Origin: Kappaphycus alvarezii
Lineage: Eukaryota > Rhodophyta > Florideophyceae > Gigartinales > Solieriaceae
NCBI GenBank assembly: GCA_002205965.3
Contig: NADL03000625.1
Span: forward strand, 248,001 to 312,000
Length of the DNA: 64,000 bases
Reading direction: 5' to 3'
Below are positions 45,844 to 54,694 of this stretch, in pieces. The position numbers and the translations under genes were made by a program. Each line of letters opens with the position of its first letter. Within the stretch, counting starts at the first letter, position 1. The notes beneath the pieces are model-generated. The model was given only the letters and a program-made list of their open reading frames with translations. It was not told where the DNA came from and did not search any database.

Positions 45844-47950
45844 TTGGTGAACACTCAGGTGAGACCAATAGTGAGTGAGAAAAGATGTCTTGAACAGAGT
45901 GAAACTGTTGTGGATACCACCGAAGCGGAATTCTCAAAGAACAGTATTAAGTCGAGAACCTCCGAACCCGAATCCAATGGAATAACGTCTAGTCATGATG
46001 AAAGCACGCCCACTGATGTACCTATACCAGTGGAGCCTTTGTTAGTACTTGAAGGTAGGCTGAATGGAATAGCAGTCAAAGTACTAAAGGACGATAGATG
46101 CAATACAAACGTGGTCTCAGCCGAGTTACAGAAGCGAAAAAGGAACTTGTTTGAGATTCAGCGTGAACGAGTCATTTTTTGCCATTCACAGAAGGGAGCT
46201 ACTGAGGAAGTATCTGAGATCATTTCCAACAGAACTGTTAAGTTAGGCGAACATACATATACTTCTAGTTGAGCTGTATCCCAAACTAGGTATAATGTTC
46301 TATTGAGAATGCCGTGGCATGTTGCCCACAATCCACATGCCGACTATCGTAAGCTGATTTTGATGGTGAAAGATGCTTCCGTTCCAGTTATTGATCTCGA
46401 TGACGAAAACCGCATTGATGTGTCCAATTTTAAAATGAAGAAATTTATACGAATGCTGAGGCATGGGGGTGACTTAGAAGTATATCAGTTAATTGAAGTT
46501 CACAGTGTGAAAGGAGTGACAGATTCAAAGTTCGATGGAAGACTGAGCAGATTGATTGATAATTTTAAAGAGGTCTTACAAGATGATTTGCCAAGTGGGC
46601 TTCGCCCAATTCGATCAGTTGATTGTGAGATCAAAGTGGAGGAAGGAGGAAAGGCACCTCATCGACCTTTGTTCCAGTTGTCTCCATCCGAACTTAGGGC
46701 ATCAAAAGAGTACATCGAGTCTCTTTTGAGGAAAGAGAATATCAGGTCCAGTAAATCAACATATTGAGCACCACTTTTCTTTGTGAAAGAAAGGGATGGA
46801 AAACTTAGAGTTGTTGTCGATTATCGCGCTTGAATCGCATCACCAAAAAGAATAATGCTCCAATCCCTCATTCTGATGAAATGTTCGAGGGACTTTGAGT
46901 TGCGAGATTTTTCTCCGAGCTTGATCTTAAACCCGGGTTTCATCAGATAAGGTTGAAACCAGAGGACATCGAAAAGACTGCGTTCAATACAACTTATGGA
47001 CAATTTGAATATCTTTTTATGCCAATGGGACTTTGCAACTCTACCGCTACGTTCCAATCTTTGATAAACCAGATATTCTATGATTGCATCGATGTCTTTT
47101 TGGTTGTCTGCATGGATGATCTTCTTGTATTCGGTAAGAATGAGGAAGAACATTACGAACGTCTAGAAATTGTATTAATGATACTTACGGATCACAAAAT
47201 GTACATCTCTCCGAATAAATGCTCTTTCTTGCAGACTGAGCTGGAGTTTTTGGGTTTAATAGTCGGGAAAGACGGTATTCTTGTAAGTCCCGAGAAAGTT
47301 GAAGTCTTACAAACTTGGTCGAAACCTGAATCTCTAACGGAGTTGAGAAGTTTCTTAGGTCTAATATATTTTTTCCGTAGGTTCATTACGAAGTTCTCTT
47401 CAATTGCTGCACCTCTCACAGATCTTACAAAGAAATGTCGAGGTATAGGTAAATGGGATCAAAACTGCGATGGAGCTTTCCAGAGGCTAAAGGAAGCAAT
47501 GATATTGGCTCCAATCTTGGTCGTTCCCGATTGAAAAAAGCTATTTCGAGGTCATATAGATGCTTCACAGTGCGCCCTTGGTGGAACTCTAACTCATTTG
47601 GATGACAATGGAATAGATCGCGTTATTTCTTTCTATTTAAAGAAGCATTCCCCAACTGAGTCGGACTAAACTTCCAACGACAGAGATCTGCTCGCTTTGA
47701 TTAGCTTTCTGGGAAGATTGAGGTGATACATTGAAAGGTCCTAATTTGAGATTTTCACAGGCAACCAGGTCATTAAGAGCTTCTTCACAAAACCGAAACT
47801 GAGCCGGAAAGAAGCACGTTGGTTGGAAACTCTCGATACCTTCGGAGTCTTTCCCATCACACTGACGCCTGGAAGAATATACATCTTGGGGGACGCATTA
47901 TCCCGAGCTCGGCATGTGATGAGAGGAGATCGTGACGTCTCAGTGAATTA
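45844..47950 (+). pseudogene. pol: Gypsy protease, reverse transcriptase and RNase H
   Basis: The protease region LNGIAVKVLKDDRCNTNVVS (about 46060-46120) keeps an aspartate but DSG has become DDR. YNVLLRMPWHV follows a TGA at 46270-46272. RT blocks are APLFFVKERDGKLRVVVDYR (after a TGA at 46765-46767), then a lost base at 46832, FFSELDLKPGFHQIRLKPED, KTAFNTTYGQFEYLFMPMGL and FLVVCMDDLLVFGKNEEEHY, in which the YxDD tyrosine is Cys. The frame 46953-47534 is clean through FLGLIYFFRRFITKFSSIAA. RNase H starts HIDASQCALGGTLTHLDDNG beyond a TGA at 47532-47534 and carries further stops. Confidence 0.9.
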
Positions 47951-48199
47951 AGTCGAAGTTCCCTACCTTAATTTTGATCAGATTATTCCTCGGTATGATG
48001 ACGACCAGTTCTTCGGTCCATTGGTGTAAGCCATGGAAGGAGAATGGCCAGATGATATGGTTCAGAAGCAGAAACTTGAAAGGTTTCTGTAGAGGTTCCG
48101 AAAAGATGATTAGAGGCTGTTTTAAAGTGGAAAGTTGTGCGTATCGAGAAGGTTAGTTTCGGATATTTTGCAAATCGCTTACGACTCGAAAAATGATGG

Positions 48200-49484
48200 A
48201 CAATTTAAATTTGCTAAGACAATGTCCGGATTAGAAAAAATTCCATAGGAAACATAAGAGCCGGGATGTTGGAAAGTATTTTGAAGGATGTCTCACGTGT
48301 CTGCAGTACAAGCACACTAATCAAAAAAAGCTGACTGATTCAATGTCACTGGAATTGCCTGACCGCAGATGGGGATCATTAGATATGATTTCATTGTAAG
48401 GCTACCCATTACGAGGAGCAATCATGGTGCAATCACGACTTGGGTTGATCGACTTACTCGTCGAGTCCGTTTTCTGAAATCCAAAACATCAGATACTGCT
48501 GAGGAAACGGATCGAGACATCCTCGCGAACATCTTCAAGAATCATGGGTTGTTGGACGATGTGACTTCAGAAAGGGACAGCAAGTTCATTTCAAATTTTC
48601 GTAAGACCCTGATGAACCTTTGTGGGGTGAAGTTAAGAATGTGTACAAGTAGAAACCCACAAAGAGATGGTGCTTTCGAGATTATATATAGTATGATTGA
48701 GAAATAACTCCGTTGGTATTGCTCGTATCATCAGGATGACTGGGATGAACTGCTTTCTTCTGCAGAATTTGCATACAACTCGGCTGTGAGCGATGATATG
48801 GGTATGTCACCATTTGAGCTGGACTTGGGATGGACACCTAAATCGCCATTGGACTTCTTGGCTAGCAGCAGCATATCTTTTCAGAGTTTGGACGACTTTC
48901 GTGCCAAGCTGAATATTTCTCTTGAGGATGCGCAATTTCCCTACAAAGTGGCAAAAGCTCGGCAAGCTGCATATGCTTCAAGGCGATGCAAGTTTCCAGA
49001 TAAAGAAGTCGGTTCAAAGCTATCGATCAATTGTTTTATGATAACGTATGTTTATTCTTGGTCCCAGGATTCGAAAAAACTTGGTGCGCGCAGATTTGGT
49101 CCATTTGTGGTTAAGGATCTAATTGGTAAGAATGCTGTTCGACTGTGTCCCCCTGCTCATTTTAAAATCCATTCAGCCATTCATATAATTCACACCACAC
49201 CACATTTGGAGCACCTCGATGACACTGCTTTACCCATTCCTTCTTCACCTGCACCACTTGAACTGCCTGGTGTATTAGAGCAAGAAATTGAGGTTATATT
49301 GGATCACGAAAAAGCTGGAAGCGGTTACAAATTCCTTGTTTTGATGCGTGATGTTCCACGCCATGATGCGGAGTGGCAATCAACGAGGGACTTTGTAAAT
49401 GTTATGGAATCTGGATCTGTCGTGGTAACTGAAGCTTTTCAGCAGTACATTGCGAAGAACAACATACTACCTCAGTACCATTGA
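48200..49484 (+). pseudogene. Gypsy integrase with C-terminal chromodomain
   Basis: The zinc-binding end HKSRDVGKYFEGCLTCLQYK is near 48256. A one-base loss near 48389 precedes the core frame with DFIVRLPITRSNHG (first Asp just upstream), VTSERDSKFISNF (second Asp) and SRNPQRDGAFE (Glu). A TAA at 48705-48707 splits it; the frame then runs LRWYCSYHQDDWDELLSSAE, FAYNSAV, FGPFVVKDLIGKNAVRL (GPY/F-type module). At 49278-49402 EIEVILDHEKAGSGYKFLVL then W.STRDFVN matches a chromodomain (EVE.IL..R...G...YLV.W....  TWE). Chromodomains steer integration to silenced chromatin. The frame 48786-49484 is intact. Confidence 0.85.
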
Positions 49485-49502
49485 CGAGGACGTACACAGT
49501 CC

Positions 49503-49516
49503 GAGAGAGGGAATAG
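49503..49516 (+). promoter_or_regulatory. Polypurine tract
   Basis: GAGAGAGGGAATAG immediately before the 3' LTR; primes plus-strand synthesis in LTR elements. Confidence 0.75.
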
Positions 49517-49941
49517 TGTAACAATCTCTCTCTTACACCACTGCGTGATAGAGATTTGTTCCCTTTTGTTATTTCAGATCTCTATTACACAGTGGTGTAA
49601 CAGAGAAACTGTATAGTCTTGAATGAATTTAGAAGTTTGATTCTCTTTCAATGTTTTTATTTGATGTGGAGCCCCACGTCATCGTTTTATTTACTTAGTT
49701 CTATTCTAGATAATACAGTTCTATAGTTGCACCTTTACCTTCTAGAAAGGTCTACTAAGCTAACAAAGTAGAGAATTTCTAGAATAGAGCTACAGTACTG
49801 TCTATATAAAGGGGCTCATGTGGATTCTTGTGGGAATCCAGGTACATTCCATACACTCTTTGCCCCCAACTTTCTGAAACTCACTACCATCGTATCTACT
49901 GTTCCTTTAGCAGCACCCCGGCTGCCTCTCTCTCTGTTTCA
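49517..49941 (+). repeat. Gypsy 3' LTR (425 bp)
   Basis: Begins TGTAACAATC, stem-loop arms 49527-49554 and 49579-49606, TATATAAA at 49803-49810, then a short hairpin TGGATTC...GAATCCA at about 49819-49838, and ends TCTGTTTCA. Confidence 0.95.
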
Positions 49942-49946
49942 AACAC
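49942..49946 (+). repeat. 5-bp target-site duplication (right of gypsy element)
   Basis: AACAC, partner of 43736-43740. Confidence 0.85.
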
Positions 49947-49954
49947 ACCCCTAT

Positions 49955-49998
49955 TACCCAAACATTAAAGTAAACCACCCCAACTAAACCCCCTTTTC
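49955..49998 (+). repeat. Possible family D-type tail, split from copy 1 by the gypsy insertion
   Basis: ACATTAAAGTAAACCACCCC then ACTAAACCCCC; weaker match to the tail than the other sites. Its position right after the gypsy element suits the displaced end of the family D copy at 42940-43740. Confidence 0.4.
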
Positions 49999-50129
49999 CC
50001 TATTACCAATTCATGTATACACCTTCAGTCGTTTTATCCACGGTTGTGCCACGCTGAACGGATTGTTAGGCAAACAATTAATTTTTACAAACTTTACCAA
50101 TATCGCTGAATCATTCAATACAGAACTGA

Positions 50130-50250
50130 CGTGCTGTACTACTGCACACTGTACTTTCAGTCGGTAAGTCGGTGAGTTCAACATTTATTGAAAAAGGGAC
50201 CCCCAACAAGGGGCTGACGTGGGCCATAGCATGAGCCGAGTGGACATAAC
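50130..50250 (+). repeat. Dispersed repeat F, plus-strand copy
   Basis: ACCCCCAACAAGGGGCTGAC...GGCCATAGCATG and the preceding TCAGTCGG...GTTCAACATTTATTG match the minus strand of 3985-4170. Confidence 0.5.
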
Positions 50251-50294
50251 CGACCACATCTTCCATGCATTAAAATAACCCAAAAATTTCCCCA
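50240..50294 (+). repeat. Family D-type retroposon 3' tail
   Basis: GTGGACATAACCGACCACATC, ATTAAAATAACCC, AAAAATTTCCCC: one of the best matches to the tail at 52739-52791. Directly preceded by repeat F, which may therefore be part of its retroposon. Confidence 0.65.
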
Positions 50295-50389
50295 TAGCAT
50301 TCCCTCAAGATAAACTTTACAGTACATATATATACTGTATATGTATACAAATAGAGTCTAAAAGAATCCAAACATTTTGACCGGTATTT

Positions 50390-51375
50390 GTCCTTACTGG
50401 CCTCCGCGCCTCTTCTTCCCCCGGCCTGTATGACTTCCAGACAACCGCTACTGCTGAGATCACAAAGGCGCTTCGCGCCAGACTTCTCTCTTCCGTCGAC
50501 CTCTCCTCCTCAGAAGGCTCCCGGCTACTCCGCCGCCTAGCTTCCGTCGCTTCTTCCCACACCTCCCGTCCCTTTCACAACCTCCCGCAGAGCCGTCTCG
50601 GTACCCGAGCCGCTCCTGAAGTCTGGCGAACCATGGTTTGCCTCCGTCTTGGTGTCCCCATCTTCTCTGGCACACAACCCTGCACCTATTGCGCCGCCGC
50701 CCACTTCCGCACTGTCCCCACCCTGGATTCCTACGGACACCATGCCTCTGTCTGTCCCTGCGCCGACGGGTCCATTCGGCGCCACAATTGCGTTCGCGTT
50801 CGCCTCATTTCCGAGGTATTACGCTTATCAATTGGAATTCGCCCTGTCCGGGAATGGACCTTCCCGCAAGACTTGCCCCGACCCTCCAACTCCCGCCGTC
50901 GCCTCGACATCTACATCGATGATGTCCAGTTCTCTCCCGTGCCGCAGGGCTATGACGTCACTGTCATCAGCCCGCATTCCGCTCCATACGCCCGACAGCG
51001 GATTCACACGCCCCTCGCTGCCCTTACTGCATCTGAGCGCGCGAAATCTCTCCGCTATGGCCACCTCTGCGCCGAACTACATATCGACTTCCACCCGATG
51101 GCTTTCGATATATACGGGTCTGCCGGTCCCGGTGCCGAACGAGGTCTGTCCAGAATTGCTGAGTACATCGCTCTACGGAAAGGCAGTAGCCCTGCCTTCG
51201 AGCGCGATCGCTTGTTCACGATTATCAGTTCGCTCATACAACAACGAACTTCTGTCGCGATCAACCGACGACAACTCAACCGCTCCTGGCTCGGATAGAT
51301 TTTTCCCCTTTTGAGGGCCGCTAGCCCCCCCTTTTCTGGTTGGTAAAGTCTTCTTCTTCTTCTTCTTCTTCTTTG
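50390..51375 (+). mobile_element. LINE-B, 5'-truncated copy
   Basis: The copy starts in the linker (GTCCTTACTGGCCTCCG equals the minus-strand copy) and runs through the zinc knuckle, nuclease-like region and a 3' UTR ending in (TTC)n at 51351-51372. Near-identical to 5147-6120 (-) but without its frameshift. The region 5' of the zinc knuckle joins the 50633-51298 frame with at most one shift. Boundaries with flanking DNA show no clear target duplication. Confidence 0.85.
50633..51298 (+). CDS. LINE-B polyprotein C-terminus: zinc knuckle and nuclease-like domain
   Basis: 221-codon open frame: the C-terminus of a LINE polyprotein. The zinc knuckle CTYCAAAHFRTVPTLDSYGH with HASVC sits at residues about 18-40. 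It is followed by RRHNCVRVRLISEV, RRRLDIYIDDV (about 98), GYDVTVISPHSAPY, E.AKSLRYGHL and MAFDIYGSAGPG (about 165). R.D, D.T and K positions line up with LINE-A and LINE-C, supporting a common restriction-like endonuclease fold. The frame is the undamaged version of that on the minus strand at 5291-6214. The start codon is only the first ATG in a truncated copy; expression is not expected. Confidence 0.8.
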   Translation: MVCLRLGVPIFSGTQPCTYCAAAHFRTVPTLDSYGHHASVCPCADGSIRRHNCVRVRLISEVLRLSIGIRPVREWTFPQDLPRPSNSRRRLDIYIDDVQFSPVPQGYDVTVISPHSAPYARQRIHTPLAALTASERAKSLRYGHLCAELHIDFHPMAFDIYGSAGPGAERGLSRIAEYIALRKGSSPAFERDRLFTIISSLIQQRTSVAINRRQLNRSWLG

Positions 51376-51644
51376 CCCTGTTACTATAGTTAGCCAAGAG
51401 TAAAAATACCCCAAACCTACCCCTATTGGAGGAAATAGAGGGTGTGATTACTGTGGGAGACCGGAAGGCAGAGAACAGGATGGGCTTATGAGGAAGCCTT
51501 TGTGTAACAGGGCCTCTTGAAGTCCACAAAGTGGTCATATCGTATACCTTGCGTAATCTATGACCCTGAGCCGGCCGGTGTTCGCGCGGCCGACCCTGTT
51601 CCCCCTCCCCGCCTCTAGCTAGCCGTCGTCGTCTTGAGCTCCTC

Positions 51645-51817
51645 ATTTTTATCCTCCGCAACGTTCTTGCCCGCTGCTGTAAGGAAGCTGGGATCGTCGC
51701 CCTCGTCAAGCATCCGCTCCTCTACCAGGTTCCCAACTCGTCTGGGCATTCGGAGTCCCCTGCGTTACGAATGGACATTTACATACCCGCTGCATACGGG
51801 CTTCACAGTACCGATAT
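51645..51817 (+). mobile_element. LINE-A copy C, left part (interrupted by a family D insertion)
   Basis: From TTTATCCTCCGCAACGTTCT on, the DNA matches LINE-A 2985-3150 closely, up to CACAGTACCGATAT where the insertion starts. It continues at 52792. Confidence 0.85.
51806..51817 (+). repeat. Left target-site duplication of family D insertion
   Basis: CAGTACCGATAT, identical at 52792-52803. Both are LINE-A sequence; intact LINE-A copies have it once. Confidence 0.9.
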
Positions 51818-52654
51818 TTCGACACTTTGTGATATCCCGATGTTCAACTTGTCAGACGATTGCGGAGAGGAAGGCGAAGACGAAGGAGACTGGCATTTGG
51901 ACACCCCGGAGGATCCCGCAGCACCTTTCGCGAGGACGGAGGCCGCTTGGTCGGACGTCCCGCGGAAGCTTAAGCCGCCCGGAGAATCTTTCCTCTATTT
52001 GCGACTGGTCTACTTCGCTCTAGAAAGTGACGTCCGTTCCTTGCTCCGTGAACCGAAACAAGACCTCAACGGGCTACATGGACAGGTCGAGCACCTCGCG
52101 TCTGAACTCCAACGGTTCACCCGCCTGCACAGTGTAACTGTGTGGCGTGACTACGGGATCGGTCACGTGGTGGCCGCAATCATATGCGATCTGCTACCTC
52201 GTGTGAAAGCGTCCAAGACAGCAAAGCGTGGTTTGAACCGCTCCGTGAGGGACCTTTTGTTCGCAATATTTGATGGCTTAAGGTCGGATTCTCACTCGGC
52301 TCCGTCTGTTCCCCAAAGAAACAGGCCCATAGTGAACTACCCTGTGGTACCGAACACCCCGCGCCCGCTACCTAGTGGCGGGAAGCTCTGCTCTTCCACC
52401 TTGGTGGAAGCCGCCGATTACCAAACAACACCCAAAGGGGTCTATGGGCAGACGTCATGGCGCGAGAGTGGGATTATTACGGCCACGGAGAAGGACACTA
52501 ACCTGCCTGTGATGGGACCCTACGGCACGGAGCATTTGTGGTTCCTGCTCGCTGGATGGACTGGTCTGATCTCAACTCTTCGGACGGCGAAGACGTCCGT
52601 GATGTCGCTGCCGATCTGGAGGGGTTAGAGGCTGGTGGGGAGAAGGATGAGTAA
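51818..52654 (+). pseudogene. Family D protein, copy 2 (unknown function)
   Basis: Open from the insertion point. An acidic stretch (DDCGEEGEDEGDWHLDTPED) is followed by a helical segment FLYLRLVYFALESDVRSLLR, then LHGQVEHLASELQRFTRL, AAIICDLLPRV and a basic NRSVRDLL region, then a proline-rich linker. The C-terminal module is KGVYGQTSW, ATEKDTNLPVMGPYGTEHLW, PARWMDWSDLNSSDGEDVRD, ending at TAA 52652-52654. One base is missing at about 52550, so the frame otherwise leaves into a spurious stop at 52626. I recognise no known domain. Retroposon ORF, retroposed host gene or capsid-like protein are all possible. The apparent fusion of LINE-A residues to its N-terminus is an insertion artefact. Confidence 0.65.
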
Positions 52655-52738
52655 GGGGCGGGTATATCTCGTGGTATGCTCCAGGTAACTTTGCTGGCAG
52701 ATAGGACTTTCCATCATCGGTAACCCTCTAAGATACCC

Positions 52739-52791
52739 CGGGTCCCAACCGACCACATTTTTCAAAAAATTAAAGCACCCAGACATTTCCC
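52739..52791 (+). repeat. Family D 3' terminal sequence (reference tail)
   Basis: GGGTCCCAACCGACCACATT, then ATTAAAGCACCC, then AGACATTTCCC. The end is fixed by the target duplication that follows. Confidence 0.85.
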
Positions 52792-53213
52792 CAGTACCGA
52801 TATCGCCGTCGACGTTACTGTTGGCCACCCCTCCGCAAGCCGCCACATCTCGCCAAGTACGGTTACCGCAGGTGCTGCCGCGACACTCGCAGATCGCGAG
52901 AAACATCGTCATTACGGCACTTACTGCAACCAAAACGATATCCTTCCCTCCCCCGTCGGGATTGATATCTATGGCGCCTTGGGCGACGACAGCAAGGGTT
53001 TCTCCCGCCGCCTTGCTTCCTTCGCTGCTTCCCGTCGCGGTTCCTCCCCTCAACAGGAGCTCTGCGACTTCGTTACCCGTTTTGCGTTTAGTCTCCAAGT
53101 AATGCAGGCGCGACAGGTTTCCACCCGCCGCCCGCATCCGTAGTTGATTTATGAATACCCTCCGCACGCTACTGTGCAACATTGTACAACCCATAAAGAT
53201 TTACCACCAGGTA
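52792..53213 (+). mobile_element. LINE-A copy C, right part
   Basis: Resumes LINE-A at the duplicated CAGTACCGATAT, with VTVGHPSASRHISPSTVTAG, ERE-like KHRHYGTYCNQNDI and the conserved C-terminus, a TAG at about 53142 and the tail ACCCATAAAGATTTACCACCA. Joined to 51645-51817 it is a normal 5'-truncated LINE-A. Confidence 0.85.
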
Positions 53214-54690
53214 CAAGCAAGGCAACATGCTTCGTAGGTATGGAGAGAGAATGCGAATAGTTTGTTGTACCACTATCAATGTCATAGTTTATCGAATTGA
53301 CCCTGGTGTATCGTATTACTGCTCGTCAGGAGGGGGAGGAATTCGGGGCGTTTCCTGAGTAGAGACTTGGGACGGCTATGTCCGGAGACGAAAGGGCAGG
53401 TCTGTATATTGGAGGGCCTGAAAAGAAGACCTCGAGTGATCTTTGCTACGAGCATTTTTAGAACGACCCGATTATATAATTAACCAATATCAAATAGACC
53501 ATAAATAGTCTCGATCCAAGGGTTCTCCAATAACCAGGAAGAGCTCGGGCAAGCTAGGCATGACAAGCGGTAACATTCTGAGTATGTTTTAAAGAAGTGA
53601 TTGAGTTTCTATATTTTTCCAAGTTTCATTGCTGCCCCTAACAATACTTCCAGTTTGTCGTAAAGGGCAAGAGGATTTCGAGAAAAGTAAAATACCTACC
53701 GTTTAGGGTCCTTTAGAGAGTTAATATCGGTTTTTTAGGAACAAGTTATCTCTAGACCTAGTTGAAGGGCCAGACCGTTACAGATGCTCTTCTGCACCCG
53801 GTTTATTTGACAAGAAAAGAAGACAAACTTGGAATGCCATACTTGTCGACTTCTGCTTTCCATGGTCCAGGTGATTTATTTTCATACTATGACGCTTTAT
53901 GTATAACGCACGTCAACGTTCCGTTATCATGTCCCATAAGGAAGCTGTGTCCAGATTAGGCAGGGCATAAAAGTTGGTGAAGTATGTGGCATTTTGTAAA
54001 GAGATGTGATGACCTATTCAAATAGCCGCTCAAAGAGGTGACGACCAGTGGAGATTTGGGAAGCGAAGATGGATATCAATTTTTGTGCAGTTTCATCTGG
54101 CGATGACGCCAATTAATTCAAAGCACTAACATTCGTCAAGTAACATTGAAAATAAAAAGCGTCCCGAATTATACTGATTCTAATTGGGGAACTGCGCATG
54201 GTTTCGTGCAGTCGTAAGAGCAACTTGACCGTGTTATTTGTGCCCTGATATACATTTCGCCACTAGCCCCAGTGGAACCCACAAACAGGCAGAATTTCCA
54301 ATATCGCTCAATTCACGCGGGCCAACTGGAATCAGAAGGATTTATCCTTCGAAGCCAACGCTTGCCACGAACTAACTTCGAGTTTCAGCCCATTCGAATC
54401 CCAAGTGAGCCCAGCCTCGGAGATTTTCACCTCTCATATATTGACTCTCCTTTCCCGGGCCCATAATGTGCCGTCTTTGGTAGCTTGTGTATCTCTTTTG
54501 TCCGTTTCCAAATCCTTCTGCCCCGGATAGGCCCTTTATCTACACATTTGTCAGTCTCAGGGATTTTCCTTCTAAATTAACTCAGTCAAAATTATTCTCT
54601 GTCTTACCCTCTCGACACTTGCACTTCCCTCTTTATACTCTTGACCTCCCATCAACATTCTCACAGCAGTACTCTTCACATCCGAGCGAG
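53214..54690. other. Unassigned stretch
   Basis: Only short frames; nothing recognised. It may hold the upstream region of the membrane-protein gene that starts at 54695. Confidence 0.5.
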
Positions 54691-54694
54691 AATC

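Larger units (their letters stand above)
43741..49941 (+). mobile_element. Ty3/gypsy chromovirus, complete but defective
   Basis: 6.2-kb element with LTRs 43741-44160 and 49517-49941 (about 93% identical by eye), TG...CA ends, a primer-binding site at 44162, a polypurine tract GAGAGAGGGAA just before the 3' LTR and AACAC duplications on both sides. Internal order gag, protease, RT, RNase H, integrase, chromodomain is that of chromoviruses. Around ten stops and frameshifts in gag-pol make it non-autonomous. A solo LTR of the same family is at 10755-11212. By LTR divergence it is younger than the copia element. Confidence 0.95.
51818..52791 (+). mobile_element. Family D retroposon insertion, 974 bp
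   Basis: Exact boundaries come from comparison with uninterrupted LINE-A: the insert begins TTCGACACTTTGTG and ends GCACCCAGACATTTCCC, flanked by a 12-bp duplication. Variable 5' end, fixed 3' end and a 12-bp duplication are what LINE machinery produces. There is no terminal inverted repeat and no poly(A). It carries a protein frame (51818-52654) and a 137-base 3' UTR. Its 3' terminal sequence, about 52739-52791, is the reference for the tail motifs listed elsewhere. Confidence 0.85.

Noticed and set aside
51771-52628. 285-codon open frame taken as one gene
   Set aside because: Its first residues are LINE-A sequence and the rest belongs to the family D insertion; the join is an insertion junction marked by a 12-bp duplication, and the 3' end is frameshifted.
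52739-52791. Recurring ATTAAAG...CCCC motif as a Tc1/mariner or MITE terminal inverted repeat
   Set aside because: Considered because it resembles mariner ends and recurs, but at 52791 and 59109 it terminates a retroposon 3' UTR, lacks an inverted partner and is bordered by a 12-bp duplication at the best site.
54385-54400. TTCGAATCC resembling a tRNA B box
   Set aside because: No cloverleaf could be drawn around it.
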